Shown one piece after another: positions 7,763-16,569 of a stretch of DNA of 64,000 nucleotides; position 1 is the first letter of the stretch, and each line of letters begins with the position of its first letter. The position numbers and the translations under genes are program-made. Location of the stretch: positions 1 to 64,000 of the forward strand of contig NZ_JACWFH010000007.1 of assembly GCF_019749255.1 (NCBI RefSeq), given 5' to 3'. The notes beneath the pieces are model-generated. The model was not told the DNA's origin, searched no databases, and worked only from the letters and a program-made list of their open reading frames with translations. Source of the stretch: Mesobacillus maritimus. GTDB lineage: Bacteria; Bacillota; Bacilli; Bacillales; Cytobacillaceae.

Positions 7763-10495
7763 ATGGGAACTTTTAATGAAACAATTAACGATTGTGTACA
7801 TTCCGATATCGTATCAATAGATGAAATGAGATCAATTTTTGAGTTGCAGTCCTTATTTATAAATAAAATTACGGCAGGGGAGTCATTAACTAACATTCTA
7901 GAAAGCTTATCAACATCACTTGAAGAATATTTTAATAGGAAAATGTACTGTTCAATTCTCTTCCTTACGAAAGAAAATACCCTTACCGTAGGAGCAGCCC
8001 CTAATGTTCCTAAGGAATTTCTTGAGGCGATACATCCGATAAAAGTTGGCCCTAATGCTGGAACATGTGGGGCAGCAGTTTTTCGTAATGAACATGTCAT
8101 TACTCCAGAAATAGCAGGAGACTCTTTGTGGGGAGATCTTGCTGAGATTGCTTCCAGGTATGGTTTTCAAGCGTGTTGGTCGTTTCCAATAAAGAGCAGG
8201 GATGAAATTCTTGGTAGTTTCGCTTTCTACCATACAAAAAAATGTAAGCCAACTTCTTTTGAACTTGAACTTTTGAAAACCTTTGCGAACCTGGCAGGGT
8301 TTGCGATTGAAAGAGATATACGGATAAAACTTGAAAAACAGCTTATAGAAAGTGAACAGCGATTTAAATCGCTGTTTGACCATTTTCCACAACCGATCCA
8401 GATCCTTTCGTTAGATGGCAACTTTTATGGGTTCAACAACAAAAATGAATTAGTGTTTGGCTATAAGCAGGAGGAATTATTAGGGTTGAATTTTCTTCCA
8501 TTTATTATTTCTGATAATAAGGAAGAGGTAGAATCTCATTTTAAGAAGGCAAAAGAACAGGGAATCGCTCAACATATTGAATGCCAAGTTCACCATAAGA
8601 ATGGGAATGAGCTTACTGTTAATCTGACGTTCTTGCCGATGGATGTAAAAGGCAAGGTGGAGGGAATTTACGTTATCTCACGGGATATCACCTATGAAAA
8701 ACAGCTTGAAGAGGAGCTTCGTGTTAGCCATAAGGAAATCGACCATATTTTAAATAATCATCAAGGTATGATTTTTAAATTTATACAAAATAACGGAAGG
8801 TTCATTCATTCCTATGGAGCAGGCCAACTATTTGAGCGCTTGGGAATGCCTTTACATGATTTTGTGGGAAAATCTTTATATGATATCCTCCCCGCCGAGG
8901 AAGCAGATCGAAAGGTTTTTTATTACCAACAAGCATGGGAAGGGAAACAAAGCAGCTACGAGGCAAACGTGAATGGCATCGATTATGTGGCAACACTTCA
9001 GCCCATTTACGAAGATGGTCAGGTTGTAGAAGTAATTGTTTCGTGTAGTGATATAACGGAACTAAAAAAAACTCATGATGACTTAAGGAAAACGAAAGAC
9101 TTGCTTGAATCTTTTGTGCATAATACGGTTGATGCGATTGCGACGATGGATGATGAAGGAACCATTACTTTTGTCAACAAGGCGTATGTAGACATGTTTG
9201 GAAGTCCGGCAGAAGAGTTAATAGGAAAGGGAGTTCAGAGCATCCCCGAAGGCTATGAAGAGGAGTTTTGGGGACTGGTCGATATGGTTTATTCAGGTGT
9301 TGAAGTAAAAGGCTTTGAAACGTATCGTAAGAAAGTGGATGAGAGCTTAATTCCAGTCAGTGTCACTCATGCCCCACTTAAAGACAGAAATGGTGTGATT
9401 AACGGGTTCTCGGCAATTATCCGTGACATTACTAAACAAAAACAGATAGAACAAGAGCTTGAAGAGAACAAACAACGGTACCAATCATTGTTTTATTTTA
9501 ATCCAGATTTAGTATACAGTCTTGACTTGAATGGGATTGTGACGAACATAAACCCATCTGTACAAAGATTAATCGGATACACGCCAGAGCAAATGATTGG
9601 TGAGAGTTATATAGAGTTTATACAGGATCAACATTTGTGCCATACAATGAAAAGTTTCCAAAAATCGATACAAGGGATTCCGCAAACCTATGAAACAGCA
9701 TTGATTCATAAAAATAACCGTGGTGGAATCTTTCATGTAACCAACATCCCCATTATCGTAAACGGAGAAATTGTTGGGGTGTACGGAATTGCTAAAGATG
9801 TTTCAGAGCTAAAAAGGGCAGAGGAATTCTTGCGAAAGTCTGATCGAATTGCCGCAATTGGTCAACTTGCAGCTGGAATTGCTCATGAAATTAGAAATCC
9901 ACTTACTTCTGTTAAGGGCTTTTTACAGTTTATGCAAGAGCAAAGTACCGACCAAGATTATTTTGAAATTATGCGTCGTGAAATAGAACGGATTGAATTA
10001 ATTACGAATGAATTTCTTATCCTTGCCAAGCCGCAAGCAAAGAGTTATAGTCAAAAATCAATCGAAGAGATTCTTAGTGGATTTATTCCTCTCGTAGAGA
10101 CTCAGGCAAAACTGAGTAATATTGATATTATAATGGAAATCGAGCAAGGTCTTCCGGATATTTATTGTGATGCTAATCAGATTAAGCAGGTCTTCTTGAA
10201 TGTAATTAAAAATTCAATGGAATCCATGCCATCCGGAGGAACAATCACCTTTACTGTTCAGAGAAAAGAAGGCCATGTTCAAATTATCATTGAGGACCAA
10301 GGATGTGGAATTCCCCCAGAGCGCCTAAAAAGAATTGGTGAACCATTTTATAGTACAAAGGAAAAGGGGACTGGCCTGGGTCTGATGATTATTTTTAATC
10401 TAATTAAAGAGCATAAAGGTAGTATTGAGATAAAAAGCCAAGTGGCACAGGGAACACAGGTTGAAATTTGTCTCCCGTTTTATGAGGCCGTCTAA
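7763..10495 (+). CDS. GAF/multi-PAS sensor histidine kinase, sporulation-kinase-like
   Basis: A 910-residue soluble kinase with no membrane segment. Order: GAF domain about residues 25-190; four PAS domains about 195-310, 320-430, 445-560 and 570-690; HisKA with phospho-acceptor His 708 in HEIRNPLTSVKGF; then HATPase_c with N box NVIKNSMESMP, DQGCGIP and GTGLGL. The HEIRNPLTS plus FLQFMQ type of HisKA is the one found in KinA-E and in the soluble Bacillus kinases that feed the Spo0A phosphorelay. No response regulator is adjacent, which fits an orphan phosphorelay kinase. The signal is unknown. The ribosome binding site AGGAGAG lies before the ATG. Confidence 0.9.
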   Translation: MGTFNETINDCVHSDIVSIDEMRSIFELQSLFINKITAGESLTNILESLSTSLEEYFNRKMYCSILFLTKENTLTVGAAPNVPKEFLEAIHPIKVGPNAGTCGAAVFRNEHVITPEIAGDSLWGDLAEIASRYGFQACWSFPIKSRDEILGSFAFYHTKKCKPTSFELELLKTFANLAGFAIERDIRIKLEKQLIESEQRFKSLFDHFPQPIQILSLDGNFYGFNNKNELVFGYKQEELLGLNFLPFIISDNKEEVESHFKKAKEQGIAQHIECQVHHKNGNELTVNLTFLPMDVKGKVEGIYVISRDITYEKQLEEELRVSHKEIDHILNNHQGMIFKFIQNNGRFIHSYGAGQLFERLGMPLHDFVGKSLYDILPAEEADRKVFYYQQAWEGKQSSYEANVNGIDYVATLQPIYEDGQVVEVIVSCSDITELKKTHDDLRKTKDLLESFVHNTVDAIATMDDEGTITFVNKAYVDMFGSPAEELIGKGVQSIPEGYEEEFWGLVDMVYSGVEVKGFETYRKKVDESLIPVSVTHAPLKDRNGVINGFSAIIRDITKQKQIEQELEENKQRYQSLFYFNPDLVYSLDLNGIVTNINPSVQRLIGYTPEQMIGESYIEFIQDQHLCHTMKSFQKSIQGIPQTYETALIHKNNRGGIFHVTNIPIIVNGEIVGVYGIAKDVSELKRAEEFLRKSDRIAAIGQLAAGIAHEIRNPLTSVKGFLQFMQEQSTDQDYFEIMRREIERIELITNEFLILAKPQAKSYSQKSIEEILSGFIPLVETQAKLSNIDIIMEIEQGLPDIYCDANQIKQVFLNVIKNSMESMPSGGTITFTVQRKEGHVQIIIEDQGCGIPPERLKRIGEPFYSTKEKGTGLGLMIIFNLIKEHKGSIEIKSQVAQGTQVEICLPFYEAV

Positions 10496-10511
10496 GAAAA
10501 AGATAGAGCTC

Positions 10512-10545
10512 CATCCTAGGTAACGCATAGCCTAGGATTTTTATC
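10512..10545 (+). terminator. Terminator after the sensor kinase gene
   Basis: Perfect 8-bp stem ATCCTAGG (10513-10520) / CCTAGGAT (10531-10538) followed by TTTTTAT. Confidence 0.8.
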
Positions 10546-10596
10546 GCCTTAATATATACGGTAATTTTATTATGTAAACTAATTTTAATGAAAAAT

Positions 10597-10620
10597 AAAA
10601 AGGGGAAGTGAAGTTCCCCT
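10597..10620 (-). terminator. Terminator of the lipoprotein gene on the minus strand
   Basis: AGGGGAA/TTCCCCT hairpin (10601-10620) followed on the minus strand by a T-rich tract (complement of AAAAATAAAA). Confidence 0.75.
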
Positions 10621-10624
10621 CTTG

Positions 10625-11206
10625 TTATCTTGAATTTTTTCCTCCTAAGCTTACTGTTACACTAACTTCCCCTTGCTCGTTTTTATTAAGGAGGACCACA
10701 AAATTACCAGGTTCATCTCCCCTAAAACTTTGTTTCGGAACTTGTTCCTTTAGTGACGCACTATAGTATTGAATAACCTCTTGGTCTGTATCCGCATTAG
10801 TTCGTCTAATTTCTACAGCGTCCATAGGAATCCGATCTCTTATGTAAGCATCCATTTCTTCTTCACTCATGGACTCGCCAGGTTTATAAGCAAATTGATA
10901 CTGGACGTTCACTGCGCGATGAGACTCAAAAGTAACAATCATAAACTCTCCCTGGTATCTGGCAATCTCAAAATCGCCATCGTTTCTACCATAAGCTTGT
11001 TCAAATTGCTTTCGCACTGCTCCAATTCCAACTTCCTTTGAATGAAGCGGAGTAGCTTCTGGTTGATTTTGTGTTTTTGCCCGAATTTCCTCTCTTGAAG
11101 GATTATTTAAGTCTTCAAGTACAACAATTTCCTCATCATCTGCATTACAACCCGTTAAAATACTGAAAAGGATGAACGAAATGGCCACGGATAACATTCT
11201 TTTCAT
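10625..11206 (-). CDS. Small lipoprotein of unknown function
   Basis: A 193-residue protein with a clear lipoprotein signal: MKRMLSVAISFILFSILTGC, lipobox LTGC with Cys 20. The mature part starts with an acidic stretch (NADDEEIVVLED) and contains a mixed alpha/beta domain without motifs that I recognise. The longer reading frame begins 28 codons upstream, but the ATG at 11206 has AGAAAGGAAG at proper spacing and starts exactly at the signal peptide, so I use it. It should be anchored on the outer face of the membrane. It stands alone between convergent and divergent neighbours. Confidence 0.75.
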   Translation of the reverse strand: MKRMLSVAISFILFSILTGCNADDEEIVVLEDLNNPSREEIRAKTQNQPEATPLHSKEVGIGAVRKQFEQAYGRNDGDFEIARYQGEFMIVTFESHRAVNVQYQFAYKPGESMSEEEMDAYIRDRIPMDAVEIRRTNADTDQEVIQYYSASLKEQVPKQSFRGDEPGNFVVLLNKNEQGEVSVTVSLGGKNSR

Positions 11207-11318
11207 GTACCAATCTTCCTTTCTAACTATTGTATTTTCTATCATTCCCCAAGCGAACAATAAGTATGAAAAGGTGATAAAATAAAGCAAGTAGCTTTTT
11301 CAAAGGGGGAAAAATCAA

Positions 11319-11861
11319 ATGGATTTAATTGAAAAGGCAGTTCAAGTAGCGACGTTAGGGCACGATGGTCAATATCGAAAGAACTCGAACATTCCTTACA
11401 TCTCCCATCCTGTCGCAGTCGGTATGATTTTAATGAAAGCCGGTTATCCTGATGAGCTGGTTGCTGCAGGAATTCTACACGATACAATCGAAGATACATC
11501 GATTACATTAATGGAAATTAACCAATGGTTTGGTGGCAACATAGCTAAGATTGTCGAAGGCTGCTCAGAACCAGATAAATCGTTATCTTGGGAGGAAAGG
11601 AAGGAACATACCATCCACTTTCTTGAACATGCTTCTGAAGAGATTCGGATTGTTAGTTGTGCAGATAAACTACATAATATTCGGTCCATCCTTGACCGTT
11701 ATGTTCTAGAGGGAGAAGAGGTATGGTCGATTTTTAAGCGGGGCAGAGAGCAACAAGAATGGTATTACCGAAGCGTTCTCAATAGTCTAAGCCATCAGTC
11801 AGATTTTCCTTTGCTGGAGGAACTAAGTGCGGATATTGAAAATCTTTTTGTGTTAAAGTAA
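11319..11861 (+). CDS. HD-domain hydrolase, SpoT/Mesh1-like
   Basis: A 180-residue stand-alone HD domain. Metal-binding pattern: HPVAVGMIL (first His, near residue 31), AGILHDTIEDT (HD pair near 55-56) and SCADKLHNI (Asp near 111). This spacing is that of the (p)ppGpp hydrolase domain of RelA/SpoT and of the small Mesh1-type hydrolases, not of nucleotidases such as YfbR. No synthetase or TGS domain is present. Substrate ppGpp is therefore an inference. It is followed 25 bases later by an ADP-ribosylglycohydrolase, perhaps in one transcript. Confidence 0.75.
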   Translation: MDLIEKAVQVATLGHDGQYRKNSNIPYISHPVAVGMILMKAGYPDELVAAGILHDTIEDTSITLMEINQWFGGNIAKIVEGCSEPDKSLSWEERKEHTIHFLEHASEEIRIVSCADKLHNIRSILDRYVLEGEEVWSIFKRGREQQEWYYRSVLNSLSHQSDFPLLEELSADIENLFVLK

Positions 11862-11886
11862 ATCCAATGGAAAGGCGAGGAACCTG

Positions 11887-12912
11887 ATGAATACTTACTT
11901 TCGTGGCTGTTTAATTGGTGGTGCTATAGGCGATGCACTTGGGTGGCCAGTTGAGTTTATGCAACTAAAAGAAATTAAGAAGAATTTTGGTGACCAAGGA
12001 ATAACGAATCTTATGGTTGCAAAGAACGGATATGCTGAAATTACTGATGATACGCAAATGACGATTTTTACAGTAGAAGGTTTGTTAAGGGCAGAAAATC
12101 GCAGAAGTAATCGAGGAAATGTTCATCTCCCATCAATGGTTCACCAAAGTTATTTACGATGGCTTGCTACACAAGGTGTCGATAGTCAGGTGAATAAAGA
12201 TGGGTGGGTTTACGGATTAGATTCGCTTCATACAAGACGAGCCCCTGGTAATACCTGTTTGAGTGCATTAGCAAGTGGGCTAATGGGTGAGATCAAGAAG
12301 CCGATAAACGGAAGCAAAGGCTGTGGTGGTGTGATGAGGACGGCTCCAGTTGGTTTATTCTTTAACAAGAAAGCTGCGTTTCAATATGGATGTGAGCTTG
12401 CAGCGATTACTCATGGACACCCAAGCGGTTATCTATCTTCCGGCGCACTAGGTTACCTGATTGCTGCGATCATTGAAACATCAAACCTTCCCCAAGCAGT
12501 TGAGGGGATGTTAGAGGAATTAAATGCATGGCAGCAACATGAAGAGTGCACGGCGGTAGTTACCAAGGCTGTTCAGTTGGCAAATGATACTATTCCTGAC
12601 TCTAAAGCTATTGAAATTTTAGGCGAGGGATGGGTCGGAGAAGAAGCTTTAGCAATCAGTATCTACTGTGCGCTAAAACATCAAAATAATTTTCAGACTG
12701 CGTTAATCACCTCTGTGAATCATAATGGGGATAGCGATAGTACTGGAGCCATCACAGGAAACATTTTAGGAGCTTTGTTAGGAATGGAAGGCATCCCAGA
12801 GCAATGGGGGAAACAAGTGGAGTTATCAGCTGAACTCTTAGAGCTGGCAGATGATTTGTTTAAGCGTTATGATGAAAGCCAAGTATGGCAAGGAAAGTAT
12901 CCAGGGCGGTAG
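11887..12912 (+). CDS. ADP-ribosylglycohydrolase family protein (DraG-like)
   Basis: A 341-residue enzyme with the full ADP-ribosyl-hydrolase motif set: GGAIGDALGWPVEF near residue 13, TDDTQMTIF near 57 (the two Asp bind Mg), CGGVMRTAPVGLF near 143, and HNGDSDSTGAITGNILGALLG near 280. The last motif supplies the second pair of metal-binding Asp residues. These enzymes remove ADP-ribose from arginine, DNA or small molecules. Which substrate this one acts on cannot be told. No partner ADP-ribosyltransferase gene is seen nearby. The ribosome binding site GCGAGGAA is at normal spacing. Confidence 0.9.
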   Translation: MNTYFRGCLIGGAIGDALGWPVEFMQLKEIKKNFGDQGITNLMVAKNGYAEITDDTQMTIFTVEGLLRAENRRSNRGNVHLPSMVHQSYLRWLATQGVDSQVNKDGWVYGLDSLHTRRAPGNTCLSALASGLMGEIKKPINGSKGCGGVMRTAPVGLFFNKKAAFQYGCELAAITHGHPSGYLSSGALGYLIAAIIETSNLPQAVEGMLEELNAWQQHEECTAVVTKAVQLANDTIPDSKAIEILGEGWVGEEALAISIYCALKHQNNFQTALITSVNHNGDSDSTGAITGNILGALLGMEGIPEQWGKQVELSAELLELADDLFKRYDESQVWQGKYPGR

Positions 12913-12928
12913 TAATTAGACCATAGAA

Positions 12929-12964
12929 AAGGCGACTAGAGCAATTGTTAGCACTAGTCGCCTT
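12929..12964 (+). terminator. Hairpin after the ADP-ribosylglycohydrolase gene
   Basis: Perfect 11-bp stem AAGGCGACTAG (12929-12939) / CTAGTCGCCTT (12954-12964), but without a following T run, so it may stabilise the transcript end rather than terminate alone. Confidence 0.5.
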
Positions 12965-12986
12965 GGTGACAGGCACCTTCCTGAAT

Positions 12987-13427
12987 TTACCATAACACAG
13001 GTTTGACGACCATAAACCATAGCATTATTAATAAGAGCACTATGTAATTCCATAGGGTCCGTTTTAACTTGGCGGCTAATCTGATTTTGTCTTTGTTTTC
13101 TTCCTCAAATTTCTTTAGGATGGGAGAAAACGCACGTGCGAGGAAAAAAATCGATAAGAACATCACCGCAAGAGTCATAAGAATCCAGGGGGTTCTCCAT
13201 GTCCAAGGACCAATGATAATTAATAGGACCCCAGACACTACAAGGATATGCCCCATATGTTTTGTAAGCCGAACAACGAACCGGAAAATACTCAAATAGG
13301 CAGATAAAGCCTCTCCCGTTGCTTTTTGTAACTGGTTGCTAATCGGTAATAGAATGAAGAAAGGTCCGATTGAACCAATTGCACTAAGAACGTGAATAAA
13401 AATGAAGATGCGGTAGGAACTATCCAT
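12987..13427 (-). CDS. Small four-helix membrane protein, DUF2269-like
   Basis: A 146-residue protein with four hydrophobic stretches: about residues 5-28, 50-72, 78-98 and 124-143. It carries HVLSAIGSIGPFF at the N-terminus and RLTKHMGHILVVSGVLLI in the middle. The conserved His residues in helices 1 and 2 resemble the DUF2269/CopD-like small membrane proteins, where such His can bind haem or metal; this is a weak resemblance. It starts 11 bases after the ASCH gene stop and shares its transcript. No strong ribosome binding site is visible, so translation may be coupled. Confidence 0.55.
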   Translation of the reverse strand: MDSSYRIFIFIHVLSAIGSIGPFFILLPISNQLQKATGEALSAYLSIFRFVVRLTKHMGHILVVSGVLLIIIGPWTWRTPWILMTLAVMFLSIFFLARAFSPILKKFEEENKDKIRLAAKLKRTLWNYIVLLLIMLWFMVVKPVLW

Positions 13428-13438
13428 TTTTATTCATA

Positions 13439-13792
13439 TTACTCTTCAACAGAGCTAAATTCATGGACCCATACACGCATTTGAGGTAGCCAGGGCATAC
13501 CAGGGTGGTAAGATAGAATAGAGTCGCGGTATTCCTCCACCGTATTGAATCCCTCTTGTCGAGCATGTTCATCTGTCAATTCACCTAAGGACTGGGAATA
13601 GACGCGCTCAACAACAAATTTCTTCCCTTCTAAGGTCATTATCTCGCCTACGTCAGCGTATCGACCATTCCGACGTGTCGCTGTTTTTTTACCCTCAAGA
13701 ACTTTTTGCACATCACTCGGCATTGTCACAAGTCGTTCAATTGAACATGTTTTTGGGGGAAGCTGGTTATTTTGATCTTCTTGGTTTGTCAT
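13439..13792 (-). CDS. ASCH-domain protein
   Basis: A 117-residue protein. From about residue 22 it matches the ASCH fold: VQKVLEGKKTATRR (the conserved GxKxxTxR), then DVGEIMTLEGKKFVVERVYSQSLGEL and a C-terminal EEYRDSI. ASCH domains are RNA-binding or amidohydrolase beta-barrels (YqfB group is an N4-acetylcytidine amidohydrolase); the exact role here is unknown. It is transcribed with the downstream membrane protein. The best upstream ribosome binding site, AAAGGAG, is about 13 bases from the ATG. Confidence 0.75.
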   Translation of the reverse strand: MTNQEDQNNQLPPKTCSIERLVTMPSDVQKVLEGKKTATRRNGRYADVGEIMTLEGKKFVVERVYSQSLGELTDEHARQEGFNTVEEYRDSILSYHPGMPWLPQMRVWVHEFSSVEE

Positions 13793-13928
13793 AAGTTAAA
13801 CTAAACTCCTTTCATGGTAAATACCATTCTAATGTACCACATTATCACGATATAGTTTGCACATTTTTTTGTTTTATTAGCTGAACGTGAATGTTTCTAG
13901 CTAATAGCCTTACCCTAAGTATAAAAAT

Positions 13929-13962
13929 GAAAGAAGTTTGCAACTTTGCGCAAACTTCTTTC
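13929..13962 (-). terminator. Terminator of the manganese catalase gene
   Basis: Perfect 13-bp stem GAAAGAAGTTTGC (13929-13941) / GCAAACTTCTTTC (13950-13962), followed on the minus strand by ATTTTTAT. It lies about 70 bases beyond the catalase stop codon; it could serve either strand. Confidence 0.75.
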
Positions 13963-14030
13963 ATTAAGGCTCTGGTTTAAATAAAATATGTTGCTATCGC
14001 TTTAATTTTCATGGCTTAATTCCGTAGGTT

Positions 14031-14879
14031 TTACTGTGCTGGAGGAGGTGGTGGAGGCATGTCTCCTGGTAATGTTCCATGTACATACAATGGAGCAGGA
14101 TCGAGAACTGGAATTTGTCCCATTGCTTCAGGATTCGCAATATATTCAAACTCGCCTTTGCCATCAAAGGAAGGTCCAGATGCCCATCGCCCTTCCTTAC
14201 TTTCGGTACCCTTAGAGAAATCATAGAATGTATGTGAGACTTCTTGTTTTTCATATTCCTGATTAAAAGTACTTGGTACGACAATACCTTCACGTTCTTC
14301 TAGTTCATGAATGGCCGCTATCCATTGGTTTTGATGCATTGTATCTCGAGCGATTAAAAAGGATAGCATATCACGAACCCCTGGGTCATCTGTCATTTCA
14401 TAAAGGCGGACGGCTTGCAGTCTTCCTTGAGATTCCGCATTGAGGTTTGCTCTAAAATCAGCAAGTAAATTTCCGCTCGCAATCGTATAACGAGCCGTCC
14501 ACGGATACCCGACACTATCATCTGGCTTTGCTCCTAGACCACCAACGATTGCATGCTGTGGGTTCATCCCACCCATAACCGCACCAATAATCGGGTCTTT
14601 TGCTGCTTGTTCCTGCTCTTCAACCGGTGCATGGTCAAGAAGCTGAGCAATCATGGTAGCAAGCATTTCAACATGCGCGATTTCCTCTGTCCCAATATCA
14701 AGAAGCATATCACGATATTTTTGATCCGCACGGCAGTTCCAGCCTTGGAATAAATATTGCATCATGACAGAAATCTCACCAAACTGCCCGCCAAGAATTT
14801 CTTGTAGTTTTTTTGCGTAAACCGGATCTGGACGTTCTGGTTTTGCATTGTATTGTAGTTCCTTAATGTGATAGAACAT
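14031..14879 (-). CDS. ydbD: Manganese (non-haem) catalase
   Basis: A 282-residue ferritin-like protein of the manganese catalase family. Residues Glu 35 (GGQFGEISVMMQYLFQ), Glu 66 and His 69 (GTEEIAHVEML) fall exactly where the family ligands of the dimanganese site sit; further ligands are in the NLNAESQGR and DTMHQNQW segments. It decomposes hydrogen peroxide. The protein ends in a Pro-rich tail (DMPPPPPPAQ). In Bacillus, relatives are either YdbD or the coat protein CotJC; the length (about 280) fits YdbD rather than CotJC (about 190). The neighbouring coat genes allow a role in or on the spore. Ribosome binding site: AGGAGGG. Confidence 0.93.
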   Translation of the reverse strand: MFYHIKELQYNAKPERPDPVYAKKLQEILGGQFGEISVMMQYLFQGWNCRADQKYRDMLLDIGTEEIAHVEMLATMIAQLLDHAPVEEQEQAAKDPIIGAVMGGMNPQHAIVGGLGAKPDDSVGYPWTARYTIASGNLLADFRANLNAESQGRLQAVRLYEMTDDPGVRDMLSFLIARDTMHQNQWIAAIHELEEREGIVVPSTFNQEYEKQEVSHTFYDFSKGTESKEGRWASGPSFDGKGEFEYIANPEAMGQIPVLDPAPLYVHGTLPGDMPPPPPPAQ

Positions 14880-14942
14880 GAAATCCCTCCTTGTTAAAAA
14901 TGCCTTCGAAATTATTATTTCGTTAACTGAAGGGGAATATGT

Positions 14943-15000
14943 AAAAAAAAACCTTCGGAAAAAAGAAGAGAGGGGTGTTCCTACTCTAATTTTCCAAAGG
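14943..15000 (-). terminator. Terminator of the DUF421-tail gene
   Basis: On the minus strand CCTTTGGAAAA (15000-14990) pairs with TTTTCCGAAGG (14962-14952) and is followed by nine T. Confidence 0.75.
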
Positions 15001-15035
15001 GGACCTAATTCCTATAAAATAGTAATCTGAATTAT

Positions 15036-15332
15036 TTAATGCAGGTAATCATGATGTTGGTTAATGTATAATGAGCCATCCTGCTGAACCTCCGCATACA
15101 ACACGTCTGAAACCGATTGTACTCCTAATCGTAGCAATTGTTGATGAAGCCATGTGTGGTCCAGTTTTAATTTTTCAAGGTTATTGGAATTAATCACACC
15201 ATTTGATATAACCTCGGTACGGACGGGGTAGTGGATGCTATCAAAATGACTCATATCCACCAAATGATTTTCTTCAGTCTTTTGTTGTAGCAGAGACTTT
15301 ACCGCTTGAAGGAGTACTTGTTGAAGCCCCAT
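15036..15332 (-). CDS. Stand-alone DUF421 C-terminal (YetF-type) domain protein
   Basis: A 98-residue cytoplasmic protein. From about residue 30 it aligns with the C-terminal part of the full DUF421 protein at 32520-33215: PVRTEVISNGVINSNNLEKL against PLPTEVITDGRILSNNLSKL, then SVSDVLYAEVQQDGSLYI against SVSDVFFAQVQQDGTLLI. It lacks the three membrane helices and the first cytoplasmic domain. It has its own ribosome binding site (AAAGGTGG) and terminator, so it is probably a real small gene. It could act as a free partner of a full-length DUF421 protein. Function unknown. Confidence 0.75.
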   Translation of the reverse strand: MGLQQVLLQAVKSLLQQKTEENHLVDMSHFDSIHYPVRTEVISNGVINSNNLEKLKLDHTWLHQQLLRLGVQSVSDVLYAEVQQDGSLYINQHHDYLH

Positions 15333-15530
15333 TCCTAAATACCACCTTTAGTTTCATCTTGTAAAAATGCGTAATTATTTCCTTTGTCTACTGTATTATA
15401 AGAAGAATTTATAAAAATGCAAGTGAAATTTTATAATGGAATGTTTTTCTTGTCTTTTCTCAGTTTTTATAACCATTGAGATTTACTATTTTTACACTAA
15501 CAGGCTTTTCTTCAGATATGATTTCATACA

Positions 15531-15562
15531 AAAAAAGGCTAAGGAGTTGATCTTTAGCCTTT
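15531..15562 (-). terminator. Terminator of the coat protein gene pair
   Basis: AAAGGCTAA (15534-15542) / TTAGCCTTT (15554-15562), followed on the minus strand by TTTTTGTATG. Confidence 0.8.
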
Positions 15563-15581
15563 GGTCATGAATGTTCATTTA

Positions 15582-15929
15582 TTATTGATAGGGGAATTGA
15601 GCGGAATAGTTGCTAAACTGCTGATAGGCTTGGTCAATTTTTTGCTGTTCTTCTGCCTCAAGCTTATAAACCCCATTTTTAAACATTAAATTAAAAAGGA
15701 CACGACAACTATCATGGGTCTCCTGGAGAATTTGCGCCATATCGTTATATAACTGTTCGTGACTCGCTTCACGAACGGCAATGTTCAAGCTATCGGTTAA
15801 ATACTTGCAGGTACTTAATCCGTCATTAATAAAATCACGGTCATTCATTTCCGGACCTTTGACCTGTGGCAAATCAAGACCCTTCGGATTTTTAATTGTA
15901 TTCGTGCTTTGCGATTGTTGGTTTTGCAT
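15582..15929 (-). CDS. CotF-like spore coat protein
   Basis: A 115-residue protein. It contains the spore coat F signature MNDRDFINDGLSTCKYLTDS, followed by a conserved VREASHEQLYNDM segment and LFNLMFKNGVYKLEAEEQQK, as in the CotF/YhcQ group of four-helix, ferritin-like coat proteins. The tail ends in Tyr/Gln-rich residues. I start at ATG 15929, which has GAGGTGA at five bases; a GTG three codons upstream lies within this binding site. It is second in a two-gene unit with another ferritin-like coat protein. Expected in the mother cell late in sporulation. Confidence 0.85.
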   Translation of the reverse strand: MQNQQSQSTNTIKNPKGLDLPQVKGPEMNDRDFINDGLSTCKYLTDSLNIAVREASHEQLYNDMAQILQETHDSCRVLFNLMFKNGVYKLEAEEQQKIDQAYQQFSNYSAQFPYQ

Positions 15930-15946
15930 AACTTTCACCTCGTTTT

Positions 15947-16225
15947 TTAATGCTGTTGATTTTGGTTTGGACTAGGAACATTCGCCATTGCCGCATTATT
16001 GTTTACTTGGAGATGTGATAGTAACCTCTGATAATGGTTTTGATGCATTCTCCCCGCATTATCAAGGGCTTGTTTCATTTCTGGATCATTAACCTGTTGA
16101 GCCAAATGGTGAAACTTTTTTAGTGCAAGTAGTTCCCAAGACAAAGCATCCTTTAAATACAGCATGTCCTTTGTCGTAATAACTTGAGGCGGTGTCGGCA
16201 TAGGTGATTGTTGTGTGTTATTCAT
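15947..16225 (-). CDS. CotF-related spore coat protein (ferritin-like)
   Basis: A 92-residue protein with Pro/Gln-rich ends and a helical core: TTKDMLYLKDALSWELLALK, FHHLAQQVNDPEMKQALDNA, RMHQNHYQRLLSHL. The Glu and HxxH positions are those of the short ferritin-like coat proteins such as YhcN/CotF-like YraG. The frame is open ten codons further upstream, but the ATG at 16225 has AGGAG seven bases away and is preferred. It lies 17 bases upstream of the second coat gene and is co-transcribed. No metal function can be claimed. Confidence 0.75.
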   Translation of the reverse strand: MNNTQQSPMPTPPQVITTKDMLYLKDALSWELLALKKFHHLAQQVNDPEMKQALDNAGRMHQNHYQRLLSHLQVNNNAAMANVPSPNQNQQH

Positions 16226-16569
16226 CATTCTGCTCCTATCTTTTAAGTTTATCATCGGTTAGAATGAGCAAAATAGGGATTATTTATTCTAAATCCTGTT
16301 ATTAAGAACTGTTTTATAAAAATGTTAGCAACATCCTTGTTGTAAAAAAGTGATGCACCAAACTTTTGGACGACATTACTATGGTGTGTGCAATTTTTTC
16401 TTTAAAAAAAGTATAAGCCCAAATTAAAACACAATATAATTGGAAGGTTTGAAAAAAATATTACTATAATATGCAGGTTTATATTAAAATACAAGGGTGA
16501 ACTGCTAGATTTGTTATAAGTGAGAACAAATTTTGCAGACAGAGCAAATAGCTGAAAGGAGACAAAGTT
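16226..16569. other. Gap without gene between coat genes and yhdT
   Basis: About 340 AT-rich bases with the divergent start regions of the coat genes and of yhdT-panF. I see no RNA gene or clear operator here. Confidence 0.5.

Noticed and set aside
14031-14879. CotJC coat protein
   Set aside because: At 282 residues it is far longer than CotJC, and no cotJA/cotJB genes are next to it; YdbD-type manganese catalase fits better.
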